64,000 nucleotides of DNA. Origin: Nipponacmea schrenckii (Eukaryota; Mollusca; Gastropoda; Lottiidae). The translations under genes were made by a program, and so were the position numbers. Shown piece by piece: positions 1 to 10,385 of the stretch (position 1 is its first letter; the number at the start of each line of letters is the position of its first letter). Location of the stretch: assembly GCA_030562195.1 (NCBI GenBank), contig JAUJPP010000012.1, positions 1,054,001 to 1,118,000 of the forward strand. The letters run 5' to 3'. Under the pieces are notes generated by a model. It was not told where the DNA came from and did not search any database. It saw only the letters and a program-made list of their open reading frames with translations.

Positions 1-635
1 GTTCCGCACGGTCGTGATAGCGAACTAATTATCAATTTATATAGAAATTAGTATTCATCAATCCAACGCGTGTCACTTTGCCATTTAAATAAAGTAGGCC
101 TAGGCTACTTCACACTGGCTTCCGGATTAGCGGTTTTTGTCGTCGTATTGATCATTTATGTAAGTGTTAAGGGTCGTCCCTCATGCTTGACTTCATTACG
201 GCTATCATCGATATTTGTGTTATATTTATTCCATCATATCATTTACGTTTTTTCCAAAACATACCTTAGTTCGAGGTGACAAAATTCCGAGATGAATGTT
301 CACAAAAGTAATGTTACAGTGTGCAGAATCCAAGCCTATACTAGCCGATAAATCATTAAAATAGGGTGTCTGTGATCGGTTATTCAACCGGATGATACAG
401 ACGATTTGAAATATACAGCTTCATAATGGCATAGAACTGGTTACACTTTGTTTATACTTCATTTTATGTCAAAATGACTAGCTCTATTAAACATTTTCTT
501 AACCCTTTGTCCGGATTTCACTTCAATTGCATGTGTATTACACAGGTGGCATCTAGAAAGAAAAGGTCTAATCGACATAATCATAATCAGAAAAATACAG
601 CAATCCTAAGTAATGTATCACTTTAAATCTTGTAC
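1..635. other. No gene or repeat recognised
   Basis: AT-rich sequence without a convincing exon. The one open frame here (70-279, 69 codons, with hydrophobic stretches) has no recognisable motif and no splice context that would support it. Confidence 0.5.
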
Positions 636-1040
636 CAGATAGTTATAGTTGGTTCTTCGTTTTATAGTTGGTTCTTCGTTTTATAGTAGAGTGGGTCTTC
701 GTTTTATAGTTGGGTCTTCGTTTTATAGTAGAGTGGGTCTTCGTTTTATAGTTGGGTCTTCGTTTTATAGTTGAGTGGGTCTTCGTTTTATAGTTGGGTC
801 TTCGTATTTATTAGGGGGTTGAAGGGGGCTTCGTTTTATAGTTGAGTGGGTCTTCGTTTTATAGTTGGGTCTTCGTTTTATAGTAGAGTGGGTCTTCGTT
901 TTATAGTTGGGTCTTCGTTTTATAGTTGAGTGGGTCTTCGTTTTAAAGTTGGGTCTTCGTTTTATAGTAGAGTGGGTCTTCGTTTTATAGTTGCGTCTTC
1001 GTTTAATAGAGGTCTTCCATCTTCGATCTTCGTTTTATAG
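636..1040. repeat. Minisatellite, unit about 18-23 bp
   Basis: About twenty head-to-tail copies of a GGGTCTTCGTTTTATAGT-type unit, alternating with versions that carry an extra GAGTG or TAGAGTG. The alternation gives a two-unit higher-order pattern of about 40 bp. No coding potential. Confidence 0.9.
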
Positions 1041-1560
1041 ACACCCCCGTCAACGAACAGTTTACATATTTTCAAATTGAATAAGTGGTATTGAACATAT
1101 CATAGATGGACATCTAATACTACTTTATCTACTTACAAAATAGTAACAAATCTGTGTTTATGACTTATCATTTCTACATGTGCTTAAATATTGTTGAAAG
1201 ACAATACCCCATACCTACTATGGTCGGTCAACGAGCAGTTTTCTTATTAGTAGAATAGGTGGTATTAAACACAGCATAGATTGACATCTAATACTACTTT
1301 ATCTACTTACAAAATAGTAACAAATCTGTGTTTATGACTTATCATTTCTAAATGTGCATAAAGATTGTTGACAGACAATAACAAAAATATTACCCCATAC
1401 CTTCTATGGTCCGTCAACGAACAGTTTATTTATTTGCAAGTAGAATAAGTGGTATTGAACATAACATAGATAGACATCAAAAACCACCTTATCTACTTAG
1501 ACCACAGGTACCAGTCTTTGATTATGACTTATCATCTCTGTTTGAGTATAAATATTGTTG
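1041..1560. repeat. Tandem repeat of about 180 bp, three copies
   Basis: The phrase GTCAACGARCAGTTT recurs at about 1049, 1227 and 1413. It is each time followed by an AAGTGGTATT(G)AACATA segment and a TTGTTGAMAGACAATA segment. The same unit appears at 58.5-58.7 kb and 59.3-59.6 kb, so this is a dispersed family with a tandem core. The last unit runs straight into the dispersed repeat at 1551. Confidence 0.85.
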
Positions 1561-1808
1561 AAACCCTAAAATAAAACTAAAAACTCGAAACAAAAATTTA
1601 AAACACAAATCTAACTTACCTATTATGACCGTTCCACTCGACTCCTAATTAAAAGTAATAAAAAAATAATAAATAAAACTAATAGCCACATTTTTTTTTA
1701 TATTGATAACGCAGACGTTATAGTAAAGCAATGACGTGATGTCATAATCTTTAAAGGCGAAAATTATCAATGTTGAAAATATTTAAAATTGTGTTTGTTT
1801 TTTACGGT
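1551..1808 (+). repeat. Dispersed repeat R1, partial copy
   Basis: This matches the middle of a repeat present in fuller form at 9829-10385, 21951-23000, 42551-43108 and 56309-56877. Shared landmarks are the run around GACTCGAAACAAAAATTT, the ACGTTATAGTAAARCAATGACGTGAYGTCATAA stretch and the TTGTGTTTGTTTTT end. It is the most diverged copy and lacks the left part. Confidence 0.8.
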
Positions 1809-1869
1809 GGCCCATATGAGACATCGTTATTTTTTTTTAGTTTTGATTTATATTTAAATACTTGAATTT

Positions 1870-2205
1870 TTATTTAAAAACTTCAATTTTAACCATGGTG
1901 AAAATTATTTTCAGCATGGTGGAAATTAGGTGATAATTCGACAATAAATAATTAAAAACTTCAATTTCCACCATGGTTGAAATTATTTTCACCATGGTGG
2001 AAATTGGGTGATAATTCGACAACAAATAATTAAAAACTTCAATTTTCACCATGGTGAAAATTATTTCCACCTTGGTGGAAATTGGGTGATAATTCGGCAA
2101 TAAATAATAAAAAACTTCAATTTCAATCTTATTGAAAATAACGATTCGACAATAAATAATTAAAAACTTCGATTTCCACCATGGTTGAAATTAGGTGATA
2201 ATTCG
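1870..2205. repeat. 78-bp tandem repeat built around CCATGG palindromes
   Basis: The unit GATAATTCGACAATAAATAA recurs at a spacing of 78 bp (for example 1932 and 2010). Each unit carries one or two short palindromes of the type TTTCACCATGGTGAAA or TTCCACCATGGTGGAA, so each can form a hairpin. Short frames across it on the minus strand (rich in NYHPIST) come from the periodicity and are not genes. Confidence 0.85.
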
Positions 2206-2247
2206 GGAATTTTTATTTGATCCGTAAAACTGGCATCACACGTTAAC

Positions 2248-2310
2248 ATGGCGACGATCAGATCAACTGAACCGCCCGTTTCGGATTTTACAATGTTAAA
2301 TGTGGAAGAT
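2248..2310 (+). CDS. First coding exon of a host gene (candidate)
   Basis: The ATG at 2248 lies in a strong animal start context (AACATGGCG). It opens 21 codons, MATIRSTEPPVSDFTMLNVED, ending in phase 0 at a textbook splice donor, GAT|GTAAGTAT. The stretch is more GC-rich than its surroundings. The last residues (LNVED) look like the beginning of a SAM domain, whose first helix often follows a V-E-D-V pattern, and a possible continuation lies at 3146. This could be the 5' end of the gene whose large exon is at 6152-6958, because SAM plus HECT is a known combination in invertebrate proteins. That link is inference; only the start and donor are visible. No promoter element was identified. Confidence 0.5.
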
Positions 2311-2445
2311 GTAAGTATACATGGAAATTTTTAATGTGCATTTAATGTTGACATGTCAAGAAATATGGTAATTTGCATTTGGGTTTTTTGAAGTGTTTGT
2401 TTTCCGTGTGATGGCGGCAAATTAGGTCACTGGATAATCCCATTT

Positions 2446-2872
2446 AGGCCTAGTCTACTCTCTGGTTTTCTTGTTTACATCTGAGTTTTTATCGATTTAT
2501 CAAAAAGTGAAATGAAATTTCAAGTTTAAAATGATGTTGAAAAACATAAATGTAATCAACCTATTTGGAAATTCAAGCCAAATGAAAAAAATATAACTTA
2601 AGAGTTTGCTTTTACCTAAAAAAAAAGTCAAAACGGCCTAGATCTAGCAATTTCTAGGCCTATTTTGGTCTGGAAATTTCCCTCTGTAAAATCAATATTC
2701 TGAGTAAGGCCTATATTTTATTATCTGGTTTGAATTTCCAATTAGCTTGATTAAATTTTTGTCTTTCAACATCATTTTGAACTTGAAATTTCATTTCACT
2801 TTTTAATGAATCGAAAAAAATGCGGACGTGAACAAGAAAACCAGGTCCAGAGTCAGAGAGTAGTCCTACAAC
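2446..2872. repeat. Long imperfect inverted repeat (fold-back element)
   Basis: The left arm (about 2446-2605) and right arm (about 2712-2872) are reverse complements along most of about 155 bp, with scattered mismatches. The outer ends are GTCTACTCTCTGG on the left and CCAGAGTCAGAGAGTAGTCC on the right. The inner parts meet around a 100-bp loop. It sits inside the putative first intron and looks like a fold-back or MITE-type element. No clear target duplication was found. Confidence 0.8.
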
Positions 2873-3145
2873 AGGTCTTTTTGGGTCAATACCATCATAT
2901 TCATAAAGTTAACTGTCCCACACACTAAAAACAACCAATGTAAGACTGTGTCTATGTAATTAACATTGATATCAGTATATTTACTTAAATCTGAGTTTGT
3001 GAGTTGTCTCTCTGCTCTTGGACTTTGGTTATGTATTGGCAGGCCTGCACATATACAGTGAAACCTGAATAATTAGACATTTCTGGGAGGGAGATACCGG
3101 TATCTTGTTTGAGTTAAACACTTGATTAAAACATTTTTATTTAAG

Positions 3146-3201
3146 GTATGCAACTTCCAAATGTCAGCAACTCTGTGGTGGACTTTTTCAGGAATCAAAA
3201 G
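3146..3201 (+). CDS. Possible second exon with SAM-like residues
   Basis: An acceptor-like AAG at 3143-3145 follows a T-rich run, and a donor AAAG|GTAAAA follows at 3202. Phase 0 continues the first exon as VCNFQ, giving V-E-D-V-C-N-F, which resembles the start of a SAM domain. However, the SAM-like end (VVDFFRNQK) lies in another phase, so either an indel breaks the exon or the resemblance is chance. No matching third exon was recognised before 6.15 kb. Confidence 0.25.
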
Positions 3202-6151
3202 GTAAAATAGTGTTAGAATTATCTCTTTTCAGTTATGTTTGTTTGTGCAGCTGGGAAGTAGTATAGGCACACACCTCACCCCTTGCCGTGTGCCCAGTTC
3301 TTTTTCAGTAGTTGTCAGTTTTATCAAAGACCATATAAATAATAAGACATGACAGCTAGGCCAATCAGCGTACCAGGCAACGGACAGCGCCACTCAGCGG
3401 AGGGTAGTAAAGCGCACTTAGGCTTCATTGAGGGACTAGTGGGAAGATGCCTACTCGCCTGAATTTACCATCCAAGAGTAATGTTAATTCCACGTTTTGC
3501 TCCAACAGCTATCGGAACAAGGAATCTGCAGTTTCTTTCTCAAGTTTCCTATGGACGATATATGGTAAGGAGTTCTATTTTCCCCGTGTTAGCGATCTAA
3601 ATATCCGAATGAAAAGACGTAACTATTGAGCAAAAATCAAAAGGGACTGTCTATTTGCCACTCGTGGTAATTTTAGCAAGGTCGCTATAGGCTTCATTGG
3701 AAGAATAAGTGGCACGTTTTTATATACCACGTGGTTTTTAAAAACGGACTTAAAAGATGATTTCAATGTTTGAAGCTACTGTGTTGATGTAATAAATGTA
3801 TTCAGAGTGTAAAATATTAATGCAGATTCTGTGTTTGTTTCGCTAGGACTTCAGAAAAAAAGCAAGCGGTGAAATTTGTCAGCCATTTTCTAAACGGCTC
3901 ATGGTTATTTTTATCCTTCTCCTAAATGACCACGTGGCAAGGGCCTAAATATCATAGAGTAATTCTATCAGTTCTCCTTTACGCTGAAATTATTATTATT
4001 AGCCAATCCCTTTTTTGTGCGATTACCAACTACTGTCGAGGGTCGAAATTATGTGACTCCCATGGAACATCTGCGAGGGTTCTCCTCTTTCCATAGAAAG
4101 ATAAGAAAAAGGACTAATTTTGTGCATTTGGAAAGTTTGGTCGTATACTCGCGTCACCTTCGTTCGTTCATCCGTCCGTCGATTCTCCTACCATTGTCTT
4201 TTAACACTCTAGAACAGGGGTTCCTAATTAATTTGTCGTGTAGGTCAGATTAAAAAAGGATTTTGGTTTCAGGCCACTGAGTACAAGCCTTCCATTTCCC
4301 CGTTTCTTTATTTAGATACTGTTTCCAAAAAAGCATGTTTAACACTTTGAAAAAAGATTATAATCTCCGTTACTTTTCATTAAACCAGTCTACTCATCTT
4401 GTAACAAACTTCTGCAATTCAAACACTCGCATAAAACATGCCGTGACTACGGTCTACTCTTAGGGCCTAGACCCACTTCTGACTGTCACATCAACGAGAT
4501 TGTAACCGACTGCGTAACCAGACTAGACGGGAAGAAAACAACAACTGTAGCAGACGTTTCGGCCAGAATATTGTCTGCCAACGATATACATAGATTATCT
4601 TTTCCCGTTTCGTTCCCCAAAATACAGATGCATATCTGTACTTTGCGGAACGGGACAAGAATACAACCTGTTCCGTTCCGTTTCGTTCCACAGAATACAA
4701 ATAGCCCTACATCCCACCATTGGTTTACGATTGCCCATAATATGAAACAAAATATTCATATTGTCTTATTATTTTACTATTTTATACTTACTCTGAATGA
4801 AAATTCCCGAAAAGAACGAGTTTATGGATAACGGTATTACCTACAGGCATTGATATTTATCTATATAATCAGTAAACACTAACCTATTATTACCTCAATG
4901 GGCTCCTTCCTCAGGGATTTTCTACATAAACCCCTGGGTCCAGTTTTTAGTTCATTTAGCAGTCAAGATTCATTTTTCCAAAATGCAATGATGGTTTACA
5001 ACCTCATGAGAGTTGCGTTAATCTTTTCACACCTCCTTTTTATATAACAAAAGTTAGTTATTTCCAGTCTTTCAGATGATGAATTTACGTAAATTGCCTG
5101 TCCGTAAGATTCTCTTACCGTAGCATTCTGATAAATTTAGAGCATTGAGGTTTTGTTGAAGTTATGGGCGGCTTTCGTTAATCATTAAAGATTTGTATTC
5201 TAGTAGGCCTATGTAGTATTGTTTGCTCTTGTTCGCTTCTTTGTAGTCACTAGTTGGTGATGTGCATACACGAGGTCTCTTAATTCAGAGAAAAAAAATT
5301 ATTATGGCATGCTAAATTTAATAAGGCCCGGTCAATTCGATATGATATATAAACATCACATTGTGTCCTTGAGGTCTAAACTGACCCTGACCTACTTTCA
5401 TTTTATAGTTTATTAATATTTAGTTTTAGCCGTCATGTACTGGAATATTTATATGGGTTTAACAGTAATTATGATAAAAATGCATGCTCGAAAAAGTTTG
5501 TATTCCAAAATACTTATTTTATGTAATTTTAATTTTTACCACGCGTGGCATATATATATTTGAACGGCATTTCGCTATTTGCCACTAGTGGTCAATATCT
5601 CTTGCCAAATCAAAATGGCGACCGCAAGACGAGTCAATATATTATATAGCCTGGAATGGCTTAAATATCGTAAACTACTTTAAAGTTTAGTATATTGTTA
5701 AATCGGGAATTGAATTGGCTTTTCAAATCTGTACTTATCTGATGTCTCGTGTAGGTGGTATTGGTAGTTGGAAGTCGAAATTTCAGCGTCAAAATTTGAC
5801 GTGGTTGGAGCCTACTGACTCCTAGTTTATTTTTATTATTCTTGCAACTAACTTTTTTTGTCACAATTATGTGGATTTTATATGCATTGTTTACTATTTT
5901 GTCTGATATTTACAAAAAAAATTGTGTTGGAATAAATGTCGGGACCGGCAATTGTTTGATTGATGCCGACTGCAAGTCATTTCTACTTTCGTTTTCTCAT
6001 TTGCTTTGTCCCCGCCCACAGAGTTCGTATTAACCACGAAAACCTGTCCTATCGAAAATTCCCTCATTGCACACTACATGGCACTGGCTCATGTAGGTCA
6101 TAGAAGTTCATATAATTGGACTTATAAAAGTAAAAAACCATCTCCTAATAG
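3202..6151. other. Non-coding stretch, probably intronic
   Basis: Nothing firmly recognisable in almost 3 kb. Short open frames at 4017-4253, 4571-4831 and 5842-6033 show no family motifs. A GC-richer island at 3360-3570 contains an ATG frame with a GTAAGG donor at 3565, too weak to call. Partly palindromic CCACTAGTGG and CCACGCGTGG motifs occur near 5.55 kb. Confidence 0.4.
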
Positions 6152-6958
6152 AGAGTCCGGTTGATGGGGAGAGAGAATCATCTATTGTACGATCGCCGCT
6201 TGGAGAGAAGAACACAATTGCACTGAAACTACCTATGGATACAGATTATAATGAGGTATTGGCAATTATAAAGGATGCTTTTTTTCCAAATAGAGAAAAT
6301 CCTGTTATTGGTACAGTGACAGAATTTGATTTTGAAATAGTCAATGCAAGAAATAACAACATTCAAAAAGATGCTATTCCTTTCTCTCTTGCGGAATATG
6401 TAGCTGTGAAAAAAATTCCAGGTACACCAAAAATTTTCCTACTTTGTACACCTCTATGTAAGGAAAATGAGTTAGAAAAATCTTCATTGGAAGAAGAAAT
6501 GCTTGATGTCTTTGTGGAAGAAGAAGAATCTATTAACTGTGACAATTCTTTGAGTGAGAATACAATAATGACTGATAACCAGTTATTTGAATTTCAAGCG
6601 ACATCACCCAGTGGAGAAGTGCTTATAAATACGAATACAATCAATTTAAATACAGATTTATTTGAAGATCAAAATACAATGGAGATAAATACAGGTATCC
6701 CTGATGATGTAAACCTGATAGTAGACACATGGCTTACTGATATTCAACAGAAAAACATATTAGATCCAGTAGAAATTATAATATATATTCAGTCGCATCT
6801 GGTAACTGGAAGAAATTTGAATATTGAAGATGAGTGTTGTACACTTACTGGAGAAACTAACTTCATTTTAGTGGACAGGACAAATTTGATCCAGACAAGC
6901 TTTGCAGAAATCAAGAGTATCCATAATTTACGTACAACTCTTGAGGTCCAGTTTTATG
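6152..6958 (+). CDS. Large exon of a HECT-type E3 ubiquitin ligase-like protein (partial)
   Basis: The frame is open from an in-frame TAG at about 6100 through the ATG at 6235 to a splice donor, TTTTATG|GTAAGG, at 6959. The likely acceptor is the AG at 6150-6151, because sensible in-frame codons (SPVDGERESS, SPLGEKNTIALKLP) precede the first ATG. The early part contains FFPN and, later, FLLCTPL. This fits the uncharacterised animal proteins that end in a HECT domain, in which a short FFPNG-like module comes first. An acidic linker (VEEEES) follows. The last 30 residues (NLIQTSFAEIK, then TLEVQFYG) match the strands that open a HECT domain, where GE and later GG-REF normally follow. The catalytic cysteine would be in later exons, none of which I found before the minisatellite at 7.16 kb. 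The HECT assignment rests on family knowledge and was not searched. Confidence 0.6.
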
Positions 6959-7164
6959 GTAAGGTATTGAAATCATTTCTTATTTGGCATAATCTGTATT
7001 GAGTACTGAGTGAAAGAATTTGACCAAGTCTAAAAACAAAACCGTCATGAGCTTATGGGCCAAATTCCATTTCTTAATTGTTATTTGTTACAAAGCAATG
7101 TGATTTCTGTCTCTCTTTTCAAGCAAATATTTGTACATAAGGCCAAACAAAATATAAGAATTGC

Positions 7165-8210
7165 TTCTCAGGCACCGACAGTGTTGTGACAGACAGTGTG
7201 GTAACAGAGAGTGTAATGACAGAGAGTGTAATGAAAAAGTGTGGTGGCAGAGAGTGCAGTGACATAGAGTGTGGGGACAGAGTAGTGACAGAGAGTATGG
7301 TGACCGACATAGAGTGTAATGACAGAGAGTGTGGTAACAGAGAGTGTTGACAGAGAGTGGTGCCAGAGAGTGTGGTGACAGAGTGTTGTGACAGAGTGTG
7401 GTGAAAGAGTAGTGACAGAGAGTGTGGTGACAGAGTCTTGTGACATATTGTGGTGACAAAGAGTGTGGTGACAGAGTGTAATGACAGAGTGTGTAGTGAC
7501 AGAGAGTGTAATGACAGAGTGTAATGACAGAGTGTGGTGACAGAGAGTGTAGTGACAGAGAGTGTAATGACAGAGTGTGGTGACAGAGAGTGCTGACAGA
7601 GAGTGTGGTGACAGAGTGTAGTGACAGAGTGTGGTGGCAGAGAGTGTGGTGACAGATTGTGTAGTGACAGAGAGTGTTGTGACATACAGTGTGGTAACAG
7701 AGAGTGTAATGACAGAGTGTGGTGGTAGAGAGTGTGGTGACAGAGAGTGTAGTGACAGAGAGTGTAATGACAGAGTGTGGTGACAGAGAGTGTAGTGACA
7801 GAGAGTGTTATGACAGTGTAATGACAGAGTGTGTAGTGACAGAGAGTGTAGTGACAGAGAGTGTTGACAGAGAGTATGGTGACCGACAGAGAGTGTGGTG
7901 ACAGATAGTGTAATGACAGAGTGTGTAGTAACAGAGAGCGTAGTGACAGAGAGTGTAATGACAGAGTGTGGTGACAGAGTAGTGACAGAGAGTGTGGTGA
8001 CAGAGAGTGTGGTGACAGAGAGTTATGAAAAAGTGTGGTGGCAGAGAGTGCAGTGACATAGAGTGTGGGGACAGAGTAGTGACAGAGAGTATGGTGTCCG
8101 ACAGAGAGTGTAATGACAGAGAGTGTGGTAACAGAGAGTGTTGACAGAGAGTGGTGCCAGAGAGTGTAGTGACAGAGTGTGGTAACAGAGAGTGGTGACA
8201 CAGGCCTCGA
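7165..8210. repeat. 15-17 bp minisatellite with an 800-bp higher-order repeat
   Basis: More than sixty copies of GTGACAGAGAGTGTRRT and its shortened form GTGACAGAGTGTGGT. A block of about 150 bp starting near 7229 (AAAAAGTGTGGTGGCAGAGA) recurs almost unchanged near 8031, which shows a higher-order unit of about 800 bp. Long reading frames of S, L, T, H and C residues on the minus strand are products of the repeat. The array resumes at 9183 after the hAT-like insertion. Confidence 0.95.
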
Positions 8211-8547
8211 AATTTGCTTCCCCAGCGTAAACGAAAAATCGTTGACGGTAATTTCCATCACGTAACCGATAGTTAGGTTCGGACTCAAACGTTCGCGCAA
8301 CCGATCGGTTACGTGAATTGGTTACGTCGTTTAGTGGTGTATGGTAGGTAGGTAAATGGCGAGTTAACGTTCGCTTCCAGCAGTTTCTGAAATCTGAGAC
8401 TGAGAGGTGTGTCGAACAAACTTTACATTCAAGTTTTTCAATATTTCCATCATCGCAGATTTCAACAATTTTAAAATCTTTATTGAATGACCATTTATTG
8501 AAAGTCTTAACAGTGACGCTTTCTGGTTTACGATTTGGCTGTGCCAA
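8211..8547 (-). pseudogene. BED zinc-finger fragment of a hAT-type transposase
   Basis: From the ATG at 8547 the minus strand encodes about 112 residues before the frame leaves the transposon through its left inverted repeat. Residues about 40-70 hold a BED-type finger: a CKVC pair, then a TLTRHLPTYH helix supplying the two histidines. A KTFNKWSFNKDF segment precedes it. In hAT proteins this DNA-binding finger is N-terminal and is followed by the DDE catalytic region and dimerisation domain, none of which is present. The frame points out of the element instead of towards its middle, so the element seems rearranged as well as truncated. Downstream residues are read from the minisatellite and mean nothing. 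Confidence 0.55.
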
Positions 8548-9182
8548 TTTCTAACAGGTGACTGAACTGGCCGATTCCCTGGCAACAGTACAAGATCGAC
8601 TCTAGGCTAATAGTAAATAAATATTTAGTTACGCCGGAAAATCACAACTAGCTGATATGTAACCTTTTTTTTTATTAATAATATTTTATTGACAGGTAAC
8701 ATTTTTTAGTAGCTATTGTTTGTTGAATTTAATAAGTGAGAGTAAAACCAAAACGTCATTGAAACAATAAAATCAATTAAATCTATATAAAACGATCAAA
8801 TAGAGATGAAAGTTACATTACATAGGCCCTACTACAATAACAAAGAAACAATATTAATCATATACATGGCCTAACATTGGCCCGGGAATGAGGATAATAA
8901 ATTTTTCTTCCTAAGTTTGGTTCACGCGATGATCCCGTGTTAGATAATACTACTGCCATTAAACAATGTGGAATTTTTATTAGTAGCGTATTGAAAATGA
9001 AATAGTTTAACATCCTGCAACCTTCACGGTGAGTTTTACCGATTGAAAACTAATTTGAGACAGTTTTACTGTTATCGTTATACGGCAAAAGTTCACGTAA
9101 CCGATTTTTCGTTCTGCCCATTTAGACTTTGCGTAACCGACACGCGAACGATCGTTTCGTTCGCGTCAAAATGCGAGGCCTG
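8211..9182. mobile_element. hAT-like DNA transposon, non-autonomous, inserted in the minisatellite
   Basis: The 972-bp block begins CAGGCCTCG and ends CGAGGCCTG, matching 9-bp terminal inverted repeats. It is bounded by GTGACA on both sides; reading the last TG as part of the flank gives 8 bp, TGGTGACA, on each side, the hAT target length. CGTAACCGA-type motifs cluster near both ends in both orientations, as subterminal transposase sites do. The only coding remnant is a BED-finger frame at the left end. Because the insertion lies in a tandem array, the exact target duplication is ambiguous. Confidence 0.7.
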
Positions 9183-9760
9183 GTGACAGAGTGTTGTGAC
9201 AGAGTGTGGTGAAAGAGTAGTGACAGAGAGTGTGGTGATCGGATAAAAACTGTAGCCTCTATCGTGGATACAACCCAAATTTGACGCGTTTTTACTAAAT
9301 CAAGGGCAATAACTCAAAATCCATTCATTCGATAATTTCTATTTTCGAACTTGACCGAGATATCATTAATATATACATGTATACAATGTTTCATTAAGAT
9401 CGGATTAAAACTGTAGCTTCTATTGTGGATACAACCCAAATTTGACGCGTTTTTACTAAGTTAACGGAAATAACTCAAAACCGTTCATGCGAAAATTTCC
9501 ATGTTCGAACTTGACAGAGATATCATCAATATATACATGTATACCAAGTTTCATTAAGATCGGATAAAAACTGTAGCCTCTATTGTGGATACAACCCAAA
9601 TGTGACGCGTTTTTAATAAGTCAAGTGCAATAACTCAAAACCGTTCATGCGATAATTTCCATTTTCGAACTTGACCGAGATATCATTAATTTATACATGT
9701 ATACCAAGTCTCATTAAGATCAAATAAACTGTAGCTTCTATTGTGGATCAAACAAATGTG
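9183..9760 (+). repeat. 160-bp tandem repeats (three units) after a minisatellite remnant
   Basis: After about 55 bp of the 15-17 bp minisatellite, the phrase GATCGGATAAAAACTGTAGC recurs at 9237, 9398 and 9558 and, degraded, at 9718, a period of 160-161 bp. Each unit contains GACGCGTTTTTACTAA and ATATACATGTATACCAAG. Related units occur at 55.4-56.25 kb. A core of roughly 160-bp repeats beside a microsatellite recalls the bivalve pearl/CvA elements; that link is inference. Confidence 0.85.
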
Positions 9761-9826
9761 GACGGACCGACGGACGGACGGACAGGGGCGACGACAATAT
9801 ACGTCCACATTTCCATGTGGGCGTAT
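9755..9826 (+). repeat. GGAC-rich tract and terminal-type hairpin of the dispersed element
   Basis: A GACGGACCGACGGACGGACG tract is followed by GCGACGACAAT and a hairpin at 9799-9826, whose arms ATACGTCCACA and TGTGGGCGTAT pair across a short loop. The same tract and hairpin follow the second 160-bp array at 56240-56308. A fixed hairpin near one end is a trait of Helitron-like elements, so this may mark the 3' end of a Helentron-type non-autonomous element (inference). Confidence 0.65.
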
Positions 9827-9828
9827 AA

Positions 9829-10385
9829 AAATGGTCAAAAAAGCTTTTTGAAAAGGAACGTGAAATTTTGTTTAGTAGACGAGTTGATGCAGTCATTAGA
9901 GCGAACTTATGACTACAATGTGCCAACATTCAGACTGCACAAGCTCATACAGGACTCCACTAAAATATTATGATAATGATTGTAAACGAGTTTAGAATTT
10001 CAATATTGTTGAAAACAAAAGTTGAAATAAAATTAAAGACTCGAAACAAAAATTTGAAACACAAATCTAACGTACCTTTAATGACCGTTCCACTAGACTC
10101 CTAAATTAAAAGTGACAATAAAAATTAGCCACATTTTGTTTTATATTGATAACGCGGACGTTATAGTAAAACAATGACGTGACGTCATAACCTTTAGAAG
10201 CAAAAATTTTAAATGTTGAAAATATTTAAAAATTGTGTTTGTTTTTGAAGGAAAAATTACAATTTTACACTGAAATATTGTTGAATTAACTATTTATTAT
10301 AGGTTATCAGATATCGTTTAGTACTATTTATCATTATTAAGTTATTACAAGTTAAAAGTAGAATACTAATTTTTAAAATTGTTAG
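9829..10385 (+). repeat. Dispersed repeat R1, full copy
   Basis: This 560-bp repeat begins near AAAAATGGTCAAAAAAGC and ends near TTTTAAAATTGTTAG. It has copies at 21951-23000 (split by a MITE), 42551-43108 and 56309-56877. All fuller copies keep a short open stretch ending at the same stop after the residues HKLIQDSTKIL, apart from single substitutions. That hints at captured coding sequence, though the high copy similarity alone could explain it. It contains the palindromic TGACGTGACGTCA. Confidence 0.85.

Noticed and set aside
3447..3564. Possible first exon with a GTAAGG donor
   Set aside because: No domain, weak start context and no partner exon; could be chance in a GC-richer patch.
7165..8210. 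Regularly spaced repeats resembling a CRISPR array
   Set aside because: No unique spacers of constant length, degenerate units, and a eukaryotic context.
7119..8300. 393-codon and other long minus-strand frames rich in S, L, T, H and C
   Set aside because: They are read entirely from the 15-17 bp minisatellite; all frames stay open because the unit lacks stops.
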